Shown piece after piece: positions 6,686 through 15,527 of a DNA stretch of 44,197 bases. Numbering within the stretch: position 1 is the first letter of the stretch; each line of letters begins with the position of its first letter. Source of the stretch: Bacteroidales bacterium (GTDB lineage Bacteria > Bacteroidota > Bacteroidia > Bacteroidales > Bacteroidaceae); NCBI GenBank assembly GCA_015060865.1, contig SUXS01000023.1:1-44197 (forward strand), read 5' to 3'. Below the pieces are notes generated by a model. That model did no database searches. It was not told the origin of the DNA and was given only the letters and a program-made list of their open reading frames with translations. Position numbers and translations under genes: made by a program.

Positions 6686-8634
6686 TCTTCAAATTCAGCT
6701 AATTCTACCACCAGTGCCTTGAGAGCAATCTTATTGGCATCCATAAAATAGATGATATGATCCTCCTCGATGTACAATTGGTATTGTATATAATAATAAA
6801 GGTCATCTTCAGTCATTGCTGGTTCGGCAATAAAATCTTTATTACTGGCGAGATATTGCTGGCCGCTCTTACCCCACACTTGAATGTGCGCACCATCGAC
6901 TACTCCAGGATTCCATAGCTCTTTATCCAACATGGGATTTATGATGTAGGGCCTTCCAGACTCCAGACAAGTATGATAAACTTTCTCCTTCGATACATAG
7001 TAGCCCATAGCTATATCAAGCCACTCACTATCTGTCTCGGCCTCAACAGGCATATCTTCCCATTTTCCGCTGGCGCCATTGATGACGCTGAAGCTATTGT
7101 CGATCATTCCCTCTTGGGTAAACTCGGCAATGAGGTATTGCTCGCAATCGCCTTTTACTCCCTCACTATCTATAAGATAGTTAATGACTCCTTCTTCATA
7201 ATTCGAAGAATTATTGGCAATCATTCGCACCATAGCCTCAGTAAGAACAAAAAGATAGGCCTTGCGCTCAATGCTGTTGTTTGCATCGAAACCGATACTG
7301 ATATTGCCTTGTTCGTCATCCTGCACCTTTATCCAACAGTCAGCTTCGGACATGAATGCATATCCATTGTTCGTGTCATAACTGAGGTATACCAATTCAT
7401 AGGCATTATTTGTAGCCTGTATGGAAACCTTAATAGGACTGTCGAACACCTGGTTTGTCATCACCGACATTGCATTCTTGTAGGTCTTTCCATCGGCCGA
7501 TATACTAAGTCCCCACTGTGTCTCAGGAGAGAACTTGACAGTCATCACACCATCTTGTGTGAATTTACCAACAAAATAGCTTTTAGCCTCGTCTTTAACT
7601 ATAAAAACACCTTCTATTTCGGAAAACATGAAATCTCCTAGGGCATATTCGTCAACTAGACTGTCAGACAAAGCAGTTGGAAATACAAAGACATAGGCAG
7701 TACGGATGTCTCCATCGTTCTTGTCGAAAGATATGCACACATTACCAACCTTATCATCAGCAATCGACAACCAACTTTCCGCTTCAGACACAAAAGAAAG
7801 AGTTCTATCCTGTTCATTAACAAGCACAAGTTCATAGCCATCATTTAATGCGGCTACCGAAAATTCGAAAGGAGCATTGTAGGCCTCTGTCATAGTACTA
7901 TATGAAAGACCATCTTGTGTCACAGTAGCATTTATCCACTCTTGGTTAAGTTGTATGGTTTTAGCATCCATGCCTGTATATTGTATATGCAGGCTGGTAG
8001 AAAATACAGAATCCTTAGTAAAGACTATAGAGTCCGTAGCATTGTCAATAGTATATTTCAACGAATCAGATATGACACTCAATCTGAAGTTGTTTTCATT
8101 GCGTTCCACACTAATCCACTGAGGTGTATTAATCTTTATTGCGTCAAGGTTGAAATTAGCTTTTACGTGGAGTCCTTTTGTCCCTGATGTTCCTATAATT
8201 ATAGACTGACCGTCATCATAACTCGTAATATCATCGCTGATAGTCATTTGATACTCCAAAGCTCTGCGCGTAATCTTGGCAATCACCATACTTTCTTCGC
8301 CCATTCTTAGAGTTATGTTAGCATAGCTTTCCTCGAAGCCGCGCGACTCATCACTGATAAGGAACTTCACAGATAAGTTGTCGCCTGCCTTGCCATTTGT
8401 ATCGAGAAAGAGCCCATCAACCTTGCACCACATAGCATCAGAGAAGAGTTGCCAATCCAAAGTTGGGTTGAGAGGGATGACAACCGTATCACCAGGTTCT
8501 ACGAAATAAGAGGTTGTGGAATCAGGGAAATTGGGTAGAATAGGTTCCTCGTTCTCCTCTATACAAGCGCCCATCAAGAAAGCTGTCATTGCCAGGGCAC
8601 ACATCCAAAACTTATTCGTTTTCATTGTCTTCAT
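6682..8634 (-). CDS. Operon lipoprotein with two internal repeats (DUF5003-like)
   Basis: This 650-residue protein has a signal ending F-L-M-G-A-C (Cys24) and an acidic IEENEE. The N-terminal third looks BACON-like (DWQLFSDAMWCKVDG). Two related blocks of about 125 residues follow, each running from x-Y-E-L-V through E-A-(E/D)-x-W-(L/I) and (I/V)-x-F-D-x-N to F-T-Q-(D/E)-G. The order susC-susD-DUF4984-this-DUF4458 is one I know from Bacteroides, where this slot is usually a DUF5003 protein; that label is inference from position and general look. The gene is visibly more AT-rich than its neighbours. It probably forms part of the outer-membrane import complex on the cell surface. Confidence 0.62.
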   Translation of the reverse strand: MKTMKTNKFWMCALAMTAFLMGACIEENEEPILPNFPDSTTSYFVEPGDTVVIPLNPTLDWQLFSDAMWCKVDGLFLDTNGKAGDNLSVKFLISDESRGFEESYANITLRMGEESMVIAKITRRALEYQMTISDDITSYDDGQSIIIGTSGTKGLHVKANFNLDAIKINTPQWISVERNENNFRLSVISDSLKYTIDNATDSIVFTKDSVFSTSLHIQYTGMDAKTIQLNQEWINATVTQDGLSYSTMTEAYNAPFEFSVAALNDGYELVLVNEQDRTLSFVSEAESWLSIADDKVGNVCISFDKNDGDIRTAYVFVFPTALSDSLVDEYALGDFMFSEIEGVFIVKDEAKSYFVGKFTQDGVMTVKFSPETQWGLSISADGKTYKNAMSVMTNQVFDSPIKVSIQATNNAYELVYLSYDTNNGYAFMSEADCWIKVQDDEQGNISIGFDANNSIERKAYLFVLTEAMVRMIANNSSNYEEGVINYLIDSEGVKGDCEQYLIAEFTQEGMIDNSFSVINGASGKWEDMPVEAETDSEWLDIAMGYYVSKEKVYHTCLESGRPYIINPMLDKELWNPGVVDGAHIQVWGKSGQQYLASNKDFIAEPAMTEDDLYYYIQYQLYIEEDHIIYFMDANKIALKALVVELAEFEE

Positions 8635-8655
8635 TGTCGTATCGTGATAATGTAA

Positions 8656-9555
8656 TTAATATCCTTGGTTCTTAAGTATGCGGGCCTCATCGTCGCTTAT
8701 CCACTCGACGGCATTGATGAAGGTGCCCACAACGTTGGTCCCTTCGGCCATGCCGGGTACCCATACGGTCATGTACTGGAAGATGAACTTCTCGCACGAG
8801 CTGTAATAGCTCACGAGCGATGAGGGCTGGTAGGCGTGGAGCATGCCGTCGCCATAGATGGTGCCGAAGGCTTCACCGGTGGTGGCCATGGTCTGGTCGT
8901 CCATCTCGATGAGCGGATTGAGCATGTCTTCGGTAGTGAAGCGCACCTTCATGTCGTAACCGTCGTAGAAGTAGTCGTGAAGGATGACCGCAGTGGAATC
9001 TTCGGGGTCGACCTCCGTCGTTATCAGACGCATATCCTTTATCGAGTAGTCCATCAGGAAGGTAGATGTCACTACGGCATAGCCGGTGAAGGCGTTGATA
9101 TCGAACGGGCATATCTTACGCAGGATGACCTTAGTCTCGTTGCCCTCGTAGAGGCTCCACTGGACATCGTCATCGGTAATCAGGCGAAGCACCAGCGTAG
9201 GGTCTTCGTCAATAGTCAGGTTATCATAGATGGCACGCACGCGCACACTCGTAGCCAGCTCGCCAGCCTTGATGACCACGGTGTTGGACTCCAATGTGTA
9301 ATGGACTCCCTCGATGGCACTGCTCTCCTTGTCGACCACCTCCACGGCAAGCGTGCGGTCTTTGTCGCTGGCTTGTGTGGCCGCGATATGAATGTCGAAA
9401 ACCTCTTCGCTGTTCTCTACACCCAATACCGAGAGGGTATCGGCAAACATGATGTAGAGCGGCCCGTCGTATACGGTGCGCTGCTCCTCACAACTGGTCA
9501 GTCCGGCAAGCATCACGAGCGATGCCACCATGCCGAGAAATATCTTCTTGTTCAT
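8656..9555 (-). CDS. DUF4984-type surface lipoprotein
   Basis: This 299-residue lipoprotein has a lipobox L-T-S-C (Cys22) followed by EEQRT. The N-terminal half is a Calx-beta/Big-like sandwich with a hallmark A-I-E-G-V-H-Y (residues about 79-85) and a CPFDINAFTGY segment. The C-terminal half (GEAFGTIYGDGMLHAYQPSS) resembles the DUF4984/DUF4843 lipoproteins encoded right after susD. It lies 15 bp after susD and 21 bp before the next gene. In characterised peptide-import SusCD complexes such small lipoproteins sit beside SusD at the surface. A role in ligand capture is inferred. Confidence 0.72.
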   Translation of the reverse strand: MNKKIFLGMVASLVMLAGLTSCEEQRTVYDGPLYIMFADTLSVLGVENSEEVFDIHIAATQASDKDRTLAVEVVDKESSAIEGVHYTLESNTVVIKAGELATSVRVRAIYDNLTIDEDPTLVLRLITDDDVQWSLYEGNETKVILRKICPFDINAFTGYAVVTSTFLMDYSIKDMRLITTEVDPEDSTAVILHDYFYDGYDMKVRFTTEDMLNPLIEMDDQTMATTGEAFGTIYGDGMLHAYQPSSLVSYYSSCEKFIFQYMTVWVPGMAEGTNVVGTFINAVEWISDDEARILKNQGY

Positions 9556-9570
9556 ACGTTCGTATCCTTA

Positions 9571-11115
9571 TTATTTGTTACTCTCATTGGGTTCAATGTC
9601 GGCGCCCGGCGACTCCAGTTCGTGCTGCGGTATGGGCCATACGAAGAGCGGATTGTCGGCCTCGACCTTGAGGCTGCTGCCGTTGCTGAGCGACTGCTCC
9701 TGCGGTGTGCGCTCGAAGCCCTTGTGCCAACGCTTGAGGTCCTGAAGGCGGAAGCCCTCCATATAGAGTTCCTTTACGCGCTCCTCTTCGATGATGTCCA
9801 TAGCATTTGCCTCGGTGAGCGAAGCCGATGCACCTGAGCTGTAGCGTGCCTTGCGCAGCTCGAGGATGTCGGCCGAGGCCTTGGCATAGAGCTTCTGCTG
9901 GGCGTATGCCTCGGCACGGATGAGGTACTGCTCAGAGAGGCGGAAGACCTGTGGCTCACATACGTGGAGTATCTGCGCACCTTCAAACAGTTCCTGATTG
10001 CCCCAGTACTTGGCGAGCAACGGCCAGGTGAGTCCGTGGCTGTGGCCAGTGGTCACTTGGCAAAAGTTGACGCTATAGCGCATATCGTTGGCTGCATACA
10101 AGCCCAACACCCACTGGGCAGGCACATAGTCGGGCTTATAGGACTGATAGTCCCAGTTGAAGAATACCGAGCCCAAAGCACCACCGTATGCCGTGGTGGT
10201 GAAGCCCACCTGCCAGATGCTCTCGGTGGAGAGGTTGTAGCGCCACATATACTCGTAGTAGCTGATCTGCTTGTTGGTCATCGACAGGTAGTCGGTCATG
10301 GTGGTATAGGGAGTATTTGCACTTGACAGGGCAAACTCTCCACTCTCGATGAGCAGGGTGGAGTACTTGATGGCATTGTCGTAGTCTTTCATATAGAGGG
10401 CTACACGCGCACGCAACGCGTATACCGTATATATACTGAAGTAGGGACTGCTGTAGAAGGTGTAGCTGTCGTCCTCATCGGTCAGCTGCAGCAGGTCCTC
10501 GGCACGTTCGAGGTCGGCAATGACAAAGGCATACGAATCTTTCAGCGAAGCGCGCGACAGCGAATCGGTCTTATAATAGTCCTTCTTGATGACTACACCC
10601 AGCTCATTGGCCGCCTCCTCATCGCTCTCATACGCCTTGCAGAAGAGCTTGATAAGCTCCGAATAGGCCAAGGCACGGGCAAAATAGGCCTCGCCGCAAT
10701 ATTGCTCCAGACGGTCGAAGTCTGTGTCGTCGTAGATATTCTCGCGCACCTTGCCGGCATTGGCCAGCAGGAAGTTGCATCGTCCAATCACATCGTACAG
10801 AGCGCCATACACGGAGGTGATTTGCGAATTGGTGGCCAGGATGTCCCAACGCCAGATGTCGCCATAGGTATTGGTGTATCCGTTGACGGCGTAGGCGAGG
10901 TCGGCCTGCAGGTCGGGCAGCAGGGTGAGGTAACCGCTATACAGCGCACCACTGAGCCAGGCGCTATAGATACCGATGACAGCTTGGTTGGCCTCGTCGA
11001 TGGTGGTGATGGCACTATCGGCAGGTATTTCATCTTGCGGATACTTGTCGAGGCAAGATGACAGCATGCACACGCTGAGTGCAATGAACAAGGATGTTTT
11101 TATTTTTCTAATCAT
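9571..11115 (-). CDS. SusD/RagB family nutrient-binding outer membrane lipoprotein
   Basis: The 514-residue protein starts MIRKIKTSLFIAL and has a lipobox M-L-S-S-C (Cys21) then LDKYPQDE. An upstream in-frame ATG at 11163 is rejected because it lies in the repeat at 11158-11272 and adds residues before the signal peptide. Family marks are the helical TPR-like N-terminal half (YGDIWRWD, IGRCNFLLANAG, YCGEAYFARALAYSELIKLF) and the C-terminal block RLSEQYLIRAEAYAQ, then EERVKELYMEGFRLQDLKRW. SusD caps the SusC barrel and binds substrate outside the cell. Absence of glycosidases in the operon argues for a RagB-like peptide-binding role, but the ligand cannot be read from sequence. Confidence 0.93.
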   Translation of the reverse strand: MIRKIKTSLFIALSVCMLSSCLDKYPQDEIPADSAITTIDEANQAVIGIYSAWLSGALYSGYLTLLPDLQADLAYAVNGYTNTYGDIWRWDILATNSQITSVYGALYDVIGRCNFLLANAGKVRENIYDDTDFDRLEQYCGEAYFARALAYSELIKLFCKAYESDEEAANELGVVIKKDYYKTDSLSRASLKDSYAFVIADLERAEDLLQLTDEDDSYTFYSSPYFSIYTVYALRARVALYMKDYDNAIKYSTLLIESGEFALSSANTPYTTMTDYLSMTNKQISYYEYMWRYNLSTESIWQVGFTTTAYGGALGSVFFNWDYQSYKPDYVPAQWVLGLYAANDMRYSVNFCQVTTGHSHGLTWPLLAKYWGNQELFEGAQILHVCEPQVFRLSEQYLIRAEAYAQQKLYAKASADILELRKARYSSGASASLTEANAMDIIEEERVKELYMEGFRLQDLKRWHKGFERTPQEQSLSNGSSLKVEADNPLFVWPIPQHELESPGADIEPNESNK

Positions 11116-11157
11116 ATTGTTATCTTTTGTGGTGTAGTTAGAGTCGTTTATATGCTG

Positions 11158-11272
11158 TGTCATTCTGAACGTAGTGAAGAAACGTGTTCGCCGCCCGAAG
11201 GGGCTAAAGGCAATCTCACGCAGGGACTCTGCCAGAAACTTTGCGAGATCCTTCGCGTTGCTCAGGATGACA
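11158..11272. mobile_element. MITE-like element between susC and susD
   Basis: The 115-bp element starts TGTCATTCTGAACGTAGTGA and ends GTTGCTCAGGATGACA, whose reverse complement TGTCATCCTGAGCAAC matches the start with few changes. It belongs to the TGTCATTCTGA-type palindromes scattered in many Bacteroidetes genomes. It has no coding capacity. The interior holds the 42-bp stretch at 11179-11220 that is exactly repeated (inverted) at 1512-1553. It lies inside the operon in the 198-bp susC-susD gap, so the transcript would form a long hairpin there. Confidence 0.6.
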
Positions 11273-11313
11273 ACAAACCTCCATTTATCTACTCAACTTA
11301 ATCTATTCATACT

Positions 11314-14250
11314 TTAGAACGACAATTCAATACCCATTGAGAACTGGCGCGACATAGGATACTGTGCCGCATATACATTGCTGGTCGACTCAGGGTCGAT
11401 GCCGCTGAATCGGGTGAAAGTGAAGAGATTCTGCCCCTGCACGTAAAGGCGTGCGCCACCTATGCCCTTGAGCTTGGCCAAGGTAGAGGGCTGCAGCGTG
11501 TAGCTGAGCATGAGGTTCTTCATGCGCAGGAACGAAGCATCCTCGAGGAAGCGGGAGTCCATCTGCGGAGTTACACCATAGCGGGGTATGTCGGTAATGT
11601 CACCGGGCTTCTTCCAACGGTCATAGAGCAAGCGCTTCGACTGGTTGTATACGGTATACAATCCGTTGCTCTCTTCGAAGAAGCGGTCATTATTGAACAT
11701 CCAGCGATTGGCCACCCAGGCAAACTGGGTGCTCACGGCCCAACCCTTCCACTGCACGGAGGTGCCGAAGCCGCCTTGCCACGGTGCCATATAGGTCTTG
11801 CCTACAAGCACCTTGTCCGACTCGCGGAACTCGGTGGTGATGTTACCCTCCTTGTCGTACCAGAGGGCATCGCCATTGGCAGGGTTGACACCGGCGTAGC
11901 GGTTGATGTAGAACTCGCCAACAGGATGTCCGACAACGAGCTTGGTCGAGGTGCCTGACATCTCGTATTCGTTCAGACCGTTATAGAGTTCGGTAATCTC
12001 ATTATGGTTGTACGATGCATTACCGCTGATGTTCCATACAAAGTCCTCCGTGCGAATCACATCGAGGTTGGCCGACAGTTCCACGCCACGGTTGACCATA
12101 GCACCCACATTGTCCCAGCGCTGGCCGAATCCATTGTTGGCATACGACTGAGGCACAAGCATCAGCATATCGGTAGTGAGCTTGTTGTAGAACTCAATAT
12201 CCACATTGAAGCGGTGAAGGAATCCCAAGTGCAACGCCAGGTTACTGCTCCATAGCTGCTCCCAGCTGAGATCAGGATTTCCTTCACTCGATGGAGCGAT
12301 ACCTGACTCTCCATTATATATATATCCACCGCCCACCAGAGCCAGATGGTCGTAGTTGGGGATAGAGGAGTTGCCCGATGTACCGGTGCTGAGTGCAACC
12401 TGGGCATTGGTAATCCATGTATAGGGACGCATAAACTTCTCCTTCAGCACATTCCACATCAAGCCCACACTCCAGAAGCCAGCCCAGCGGCCATTCTTTC
12501 CGAAACGCGAAGAGGCATCGGTACGGAGCGAGAAGTCGGCATAGTATTTATCCATATAGTTATACTCACCACGTCCGAAGAAGGAGAGGTAGGCATAGCT
12601 CGAATAGCTGTTGGCCCACGACGAAGCGTATGTACCGTTCGACAAGGTGGTGAGGAAGTCGTTGTTCTGTCCGCGTGTCACCACCTGGAAACTCTCGGAG
12701 CGGTAGTTTACGCCCTCCTGTCCGAGCAGGAAATTGAAATCGTGTATGTGATCAATGTCGAACTTATAGTTGGCGGTATTGGTTGCCGTGAGCTGCATCG
12801 TGTTGCCTGTAGCGTTGGCCGCCGTACCTATACCATTGTTGCCAGGAAAGCTGGGCAGCGACTTCACGTCGGTCGTCGAGAGCGAGAAGTCAATACCGAG
12901 CTGCGAACGCAGGGTAAGGTTCTTCACCGGGGTAGCCTCGGCGTAGATGGTGCTCAGCACCTTGTATTTCTTCATCAGCTGCGGGTTAGTCTGCATCCAC
13001 TCGATGGGGTTCTGCGTAGTACCCGTCCATGAACCATCTTTCGACGATGCGATGCTGCCGTCCTCGCGATAGGGATTCCAATAAGGCAGCATGAAGCGGC
13101 TTGCCGAGATGGGCGTATAGAGTGTGTAGGCACCCTCGTCGGCCTGCTGCACCTCTTCGTAAGCGAGCATCGTGTTGGTTCCCATCTTGAGCCATTCGCC
13201 AGCCTTCACGTCGGCATTGCTGCGCAGTGAGTAGCGGCGGAAGGTAGAACCCAGCGCGATACCGTCCTGATCGTAGAAGTTGGCCGACACGAAGTAGTTC
13301 ATGCGCTCCGTAGCACGGCTCACCGAGAAGTCATAGTTCTGCAACATGGCACGGTTGTTGAAGATAGCCCGCTGCCAGTTCACATCGGTCAAGCTCAGCA
13401 GGTCATAATCCTGCCCCTTGTCGAGGCCTAATTCCTTTTCAAACTGTATGCGCTCGGCCGTGTTCATCAGTGTCCACTCCTTGGAGCTGGCGAGCTGTGA
13501 GAATCCGGCCTGTGCACGTAGCGTCACCTTGGGCTTCTCCATCTGTGTGCCACGCTTGGTCGTGATTACCACCACACCATTGGCAGCACGCGCACCATAG
13601 ATAGAGGTCGACGAGGCATCCTTGAGCACCGACACCGACTCGATATCGCTCGGGCTGATGGTGTTGAAGTCTGAACTTGAGATGGGCACACCATCGAGGA
13701 TAAAGAGCGGTGCCGTACCCGAGTTGATGGAGTTGGTACCACGTATCTGGAAGGTAGCCGCCTTGGAGGGCTCACCCGAGTTGGAGAGCACCGTTAAGCC
13801 CGCCGTCTGTCCCTGCAGTGCCTGGTCGAATCCCGCTGCAGGCACCTCGGCAATCTTGTCGGCCTTCACCGTACCTACCGAGCCAGCAATGGTACCCTTC
13901 TTCCTTACACCGTAGGCCACCACTACCACTTCCTCTACCATCTGTGCATCTGAGAGCATCTCGATGTTCAGCGTCTTCGTCGCAGCAGTCACCTTATGCT
14001 GCTGCTCCTGCATGCCGAGGTAGGTGAAGCTCAGCGTAGCCTCCTTACCTTTTATCTCTATGGCATAGTTACCATCAAAATCTGTGATTACGCCATTTGT
14101 CGGATTGTCCAGTTGACGTACGGCCGCTCCTATCAATGGCTCGCCGTCCTCTTTGGAGAGGATCGTGCCTTTTACAACAAAACTTTGCGCAAGTATCGTT
14201 TGAAAGGCCATTATCGCTCCGAGAACAACCATTACTGATCTTTTTCTCAT
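11314..14250 (-). CDS. SusC/RagA family TonB-dependent outer membrane transporter
   Basis: This 978-residue outer-membrane protein has a signal peptide (cleavage near ILAQ-SF, residue 21) and a carboxypeptidase-D-like regulatory domain (about 24-105: VVKGTILSKEDGEPLIGAAV). A TonB-box-like EEVVVVAYG follows at about 110-118. The plug domain holds LQGQTAGLTVLSNSGEPSKA, then IRGTNSIN, PLFILDGVPI and SIYGARAANGVVVITTKRG. The rest is the 22-strand barrel, ending with phenylalanine (SMGIELSF). It imports large substrates with energy from TonB, gated by the SusD lid. No STN anti-sigma domain precedes the regulatory domain. It is the first gene of the six-gene minus-strand operon. Confidence 0.95.
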   Translation of the reverse strand: MRKRSVMVVLGAIMAFQTILAQSFVVKGTILSKEDGEPLIGAAVRQLDNPTNGVITDFDGNYAIEIKGKEATLSFTYLGMQEQQHKVTAATKTLNIEMLSDAQMVEEVVVVAYGVRKKGTIAGSVGTVKADKIAEVPAAGFDQALQGQTAGLTVLSNSGEPSKAATFQIRGTNSINSGTAPLFILDGVPISSSDFNTISPSDIESVSVLKDASSTSIYGARAANGVVVITTKRGTQMEKPKVTLRAQAGFSQLASSKEWTLMNTAERIQFEKELGLDKGQDYDLLSLTDVNWQRAIFNNRAMLQNYDFSVSRATERMNYFVSANFYDQDGIALGSTFRRYSLRSNADVKAGEWLKMGTNTMLAYEEVQQADEGAYTLYTPISASRFMLPYWNPYREDGSIASSKDGSWTGTTQNPIEWMQTNPQLMKKYKVLSTIYAEATPVKNLTLRSQLGIDFSLSTTDVKSLPSFPGNNGIGTAANATGNTMQLTATNTANYKFDIDHIHDFNFLLGQEGVNYRSESFQVVTRGQNNDFLTTLSNGTYASSWANSYSSYAYLSFFGRGEYNYMDKYYADFSLRTDASSRFGKNGRWAGFWSVGLMWNVLKEKFMRPYTWITNAQVALSTGTSGNSSIPNYDHLALVGGGYIYNGESGIAPSSEGNPDLSWEQLWSSNLALHLGFLHRFNVDIEFYNKLTTDMLMLVPQSYANNGFGQRWDNVGAMVNRGVELSANLDVIRTEDFVWNISGNASYNHNEITELYNGLNEYEMSGTSTKLVVGHPVGEFYINRYAGVNPANGDALWYDKEGNITTEFRESDKVLVGKTYMAPWQGGFGTSVQWKGWAVSTQFAWVANRWMFNNDRFFEESNGLYTVYNQSKRLLYDRWKKPGDITDIPRYGVTPQMDSRFLEDASFLRMKNLMLSYTLQPSTLAKLKGIGGARLYVQGQNLFTFTRFSGIDPESTSNVYAAQYPMSRQFSMGIELSF

Positions 14251-14338
14251 TATTCTGTATCTGTTATTTTGTCCAAGTAATATTTTTATCCCATCCCTAA
14301 TATTATAGAGAAACTAAAGCTTATATGCAAATAGCCCG

Positions 14339-14346
14339 CAAAGTTA
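14339..14346 (-). promoter_or_regulatory. -7 box of the susC operon promoter
   Basis: On the minus strand this reads TAACTTTG, a perfect match to the Bacteroidetes -7 consensus TAnnTTTG. It is about 90 bp upstream of the susC start. The expected TTTG box about 20 bp further upstream is weak. Transcription would begin near 14332, giving a leader of about 80 bases. Confidence 0.5.
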
Positions 14347-14546
14347 CACATAATAAATGAATAAATGAAGTCTTGGATGTTAAAAAGGAAGGTGCACCGC
14401 TCTCCGTGTTGTGAGAAAAAAGTAATTTGGGATAAACTCTGTATGTTTATTCATTACCGTATCTGTGTTTCCTTCCTGTGAATGCTGCTTGTAGGGTAGG
14501 GAAGTGTGCATACCTTATTTTAAATAGGATATTTTGGCATTTTATG

Positions 14547-14578
14547 TTTGGTTGGGCAATTAGAATGCCGTATCTTTG
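14547..14578 (+). promoter_or_regulatory. Promoter for the DUF4835-recN operon
   Basis: TTTG at 14547-14550 and TATCTTTG at 14571-14578 are separated by 20 bases, a full match to the Bacteroidetes promoter TTTG-N19/21-TAnnTTTG. The start codon at 14604 is 25 bases after the -7 box, so the leader is short. Nothing else recognisable lies in 14347-14546. Confidence 0.7.
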
Positions 14579-14603
14579 CTCTCTAAAATGCAATATTTAA
14601 CGG

Positions 14604-15515
14604 ATGAACAGAGTACTACACTATATCATGCCGCTGGCGATTGTGACCTTGAGTCTATTGCCGCAAAAGAGCACAGCGCAGGAACTGGAAGCCAAGGTGG
14701 TGGTAAACCACTCGAAGATACAGGGCACGAACACCTCCGTGTTCACCACCTTGCAAGAGGCCATGACGGAGTTTATCAACACCCGCAAGTGGAGCAACGC
14801 ACAGTACACCACTCGGGAAAAGATAGCCTGTAGCTTCAACCTCATCGTCAATGAATACAGCGATGACGGCCGCTTCGGCTGCAGCCTCATGGTACAGGCA
14901 AACCGCCCGGTATACAATGCTTCGTACAATACCACGGTGTTCAACTTCAACGACAATGCCGTAGACTTCAACTACATCGAGCACGACAAGCTGGAGTTTT
15001 CCGACGACATCGTTGACAACAACCTCACTGCCGTACTTGCCTATTATGCCTACCTCATCATTGGCCTCGACATGGACACGTTTGCCCCGAAGGGCGGTAC
15101 CGACGTGCTCAACAAAGCCGAGAATGTGGTGAACAACGCACAGATGCTGGGTGAGGATGGCTGGAAAGCCTTCGGCGACAGCAAGAACCGCCACGCACTC
15201 ATCAACGACTACATGAATGGTGCCATGGAGCCTTATCGCCAGCTTTTCTACGACTACCACCGTAAAGGGCTCGACGAGATGGTACAGAATGCCGAGCGTG
15301 GACGCAGCAACATCACCACTTCGCTGACGCTGCTCGAAAAGGCCAAGCAGGACAAGCCCATGTCGGTACTGCCCCAGCTCTTCACCGAAATCAAGAAAGA
15401 CGAACTCATCAACGTCTACAGCAAAGGCACCTCGAAGGAGAAAGAGGAGGTAAACCGTATCCTCTGCCTTGTGAATCCCTCGCTGACAAGTGATTGGGAC
15501 AAGATAAAAGAATAA
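14604..15515 (+). CDS. DUF4835 family protein (PorD-like)
   Basis: This 303-residue protein has an N-terminal signal peptide (cleavage near STAQ-EL, residue 26) and is otherwise soluble. The mature part starts LEAKVVVNHSKIQGT and contains FTTLQEAMTEFINTRKWS and YYAYLIIGLDMDTFAP, which I recognise as DUF4835. This family is widespread in Bacteroidetes. Some annotation sets call it the type IX secretion protein PorD; I recall this but cannot verify it. It is 12 bp upstream of recN and shares its promoter, the order usual in Bacteroidales. It is likely periplasmic. Confidence 0.83.
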   Translation: MNRVLHYIMPLAIVTLSLLPQKSTAQELEAKVVVNHSKIQGTNTSVFTTLQEAMTEFINTRKWSNAQYTTREKIACSFNLIVNEYSDDGRFGCSLMVQANRPVYNASYNTTVFNFNDNAVDFNYIEHDKLEFSDDIVDNNLTAVLAYYAYLIIGLDMDTFAPKGGTDVLNKAENVVNNAQMLGEDGWKAFGDSKNRHALINDYMNGAMEPYRQLFYDYHRKGLDEMVQNAERGRSNITTSLTLLEKAKQDKPMSVLPQLFTEIKKDELINVYSKGTSKEKEEVNRILCLVNPSLTSDWDKIKE

Positions 15516-15527
15516 ACGATTACAGCA

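Noticed and set aside
11116..11163. Upstream start for susD adding 16 residues
   Set aside because: It begins in the MITE-like element and puts polar residues before the lipoprotein signal.
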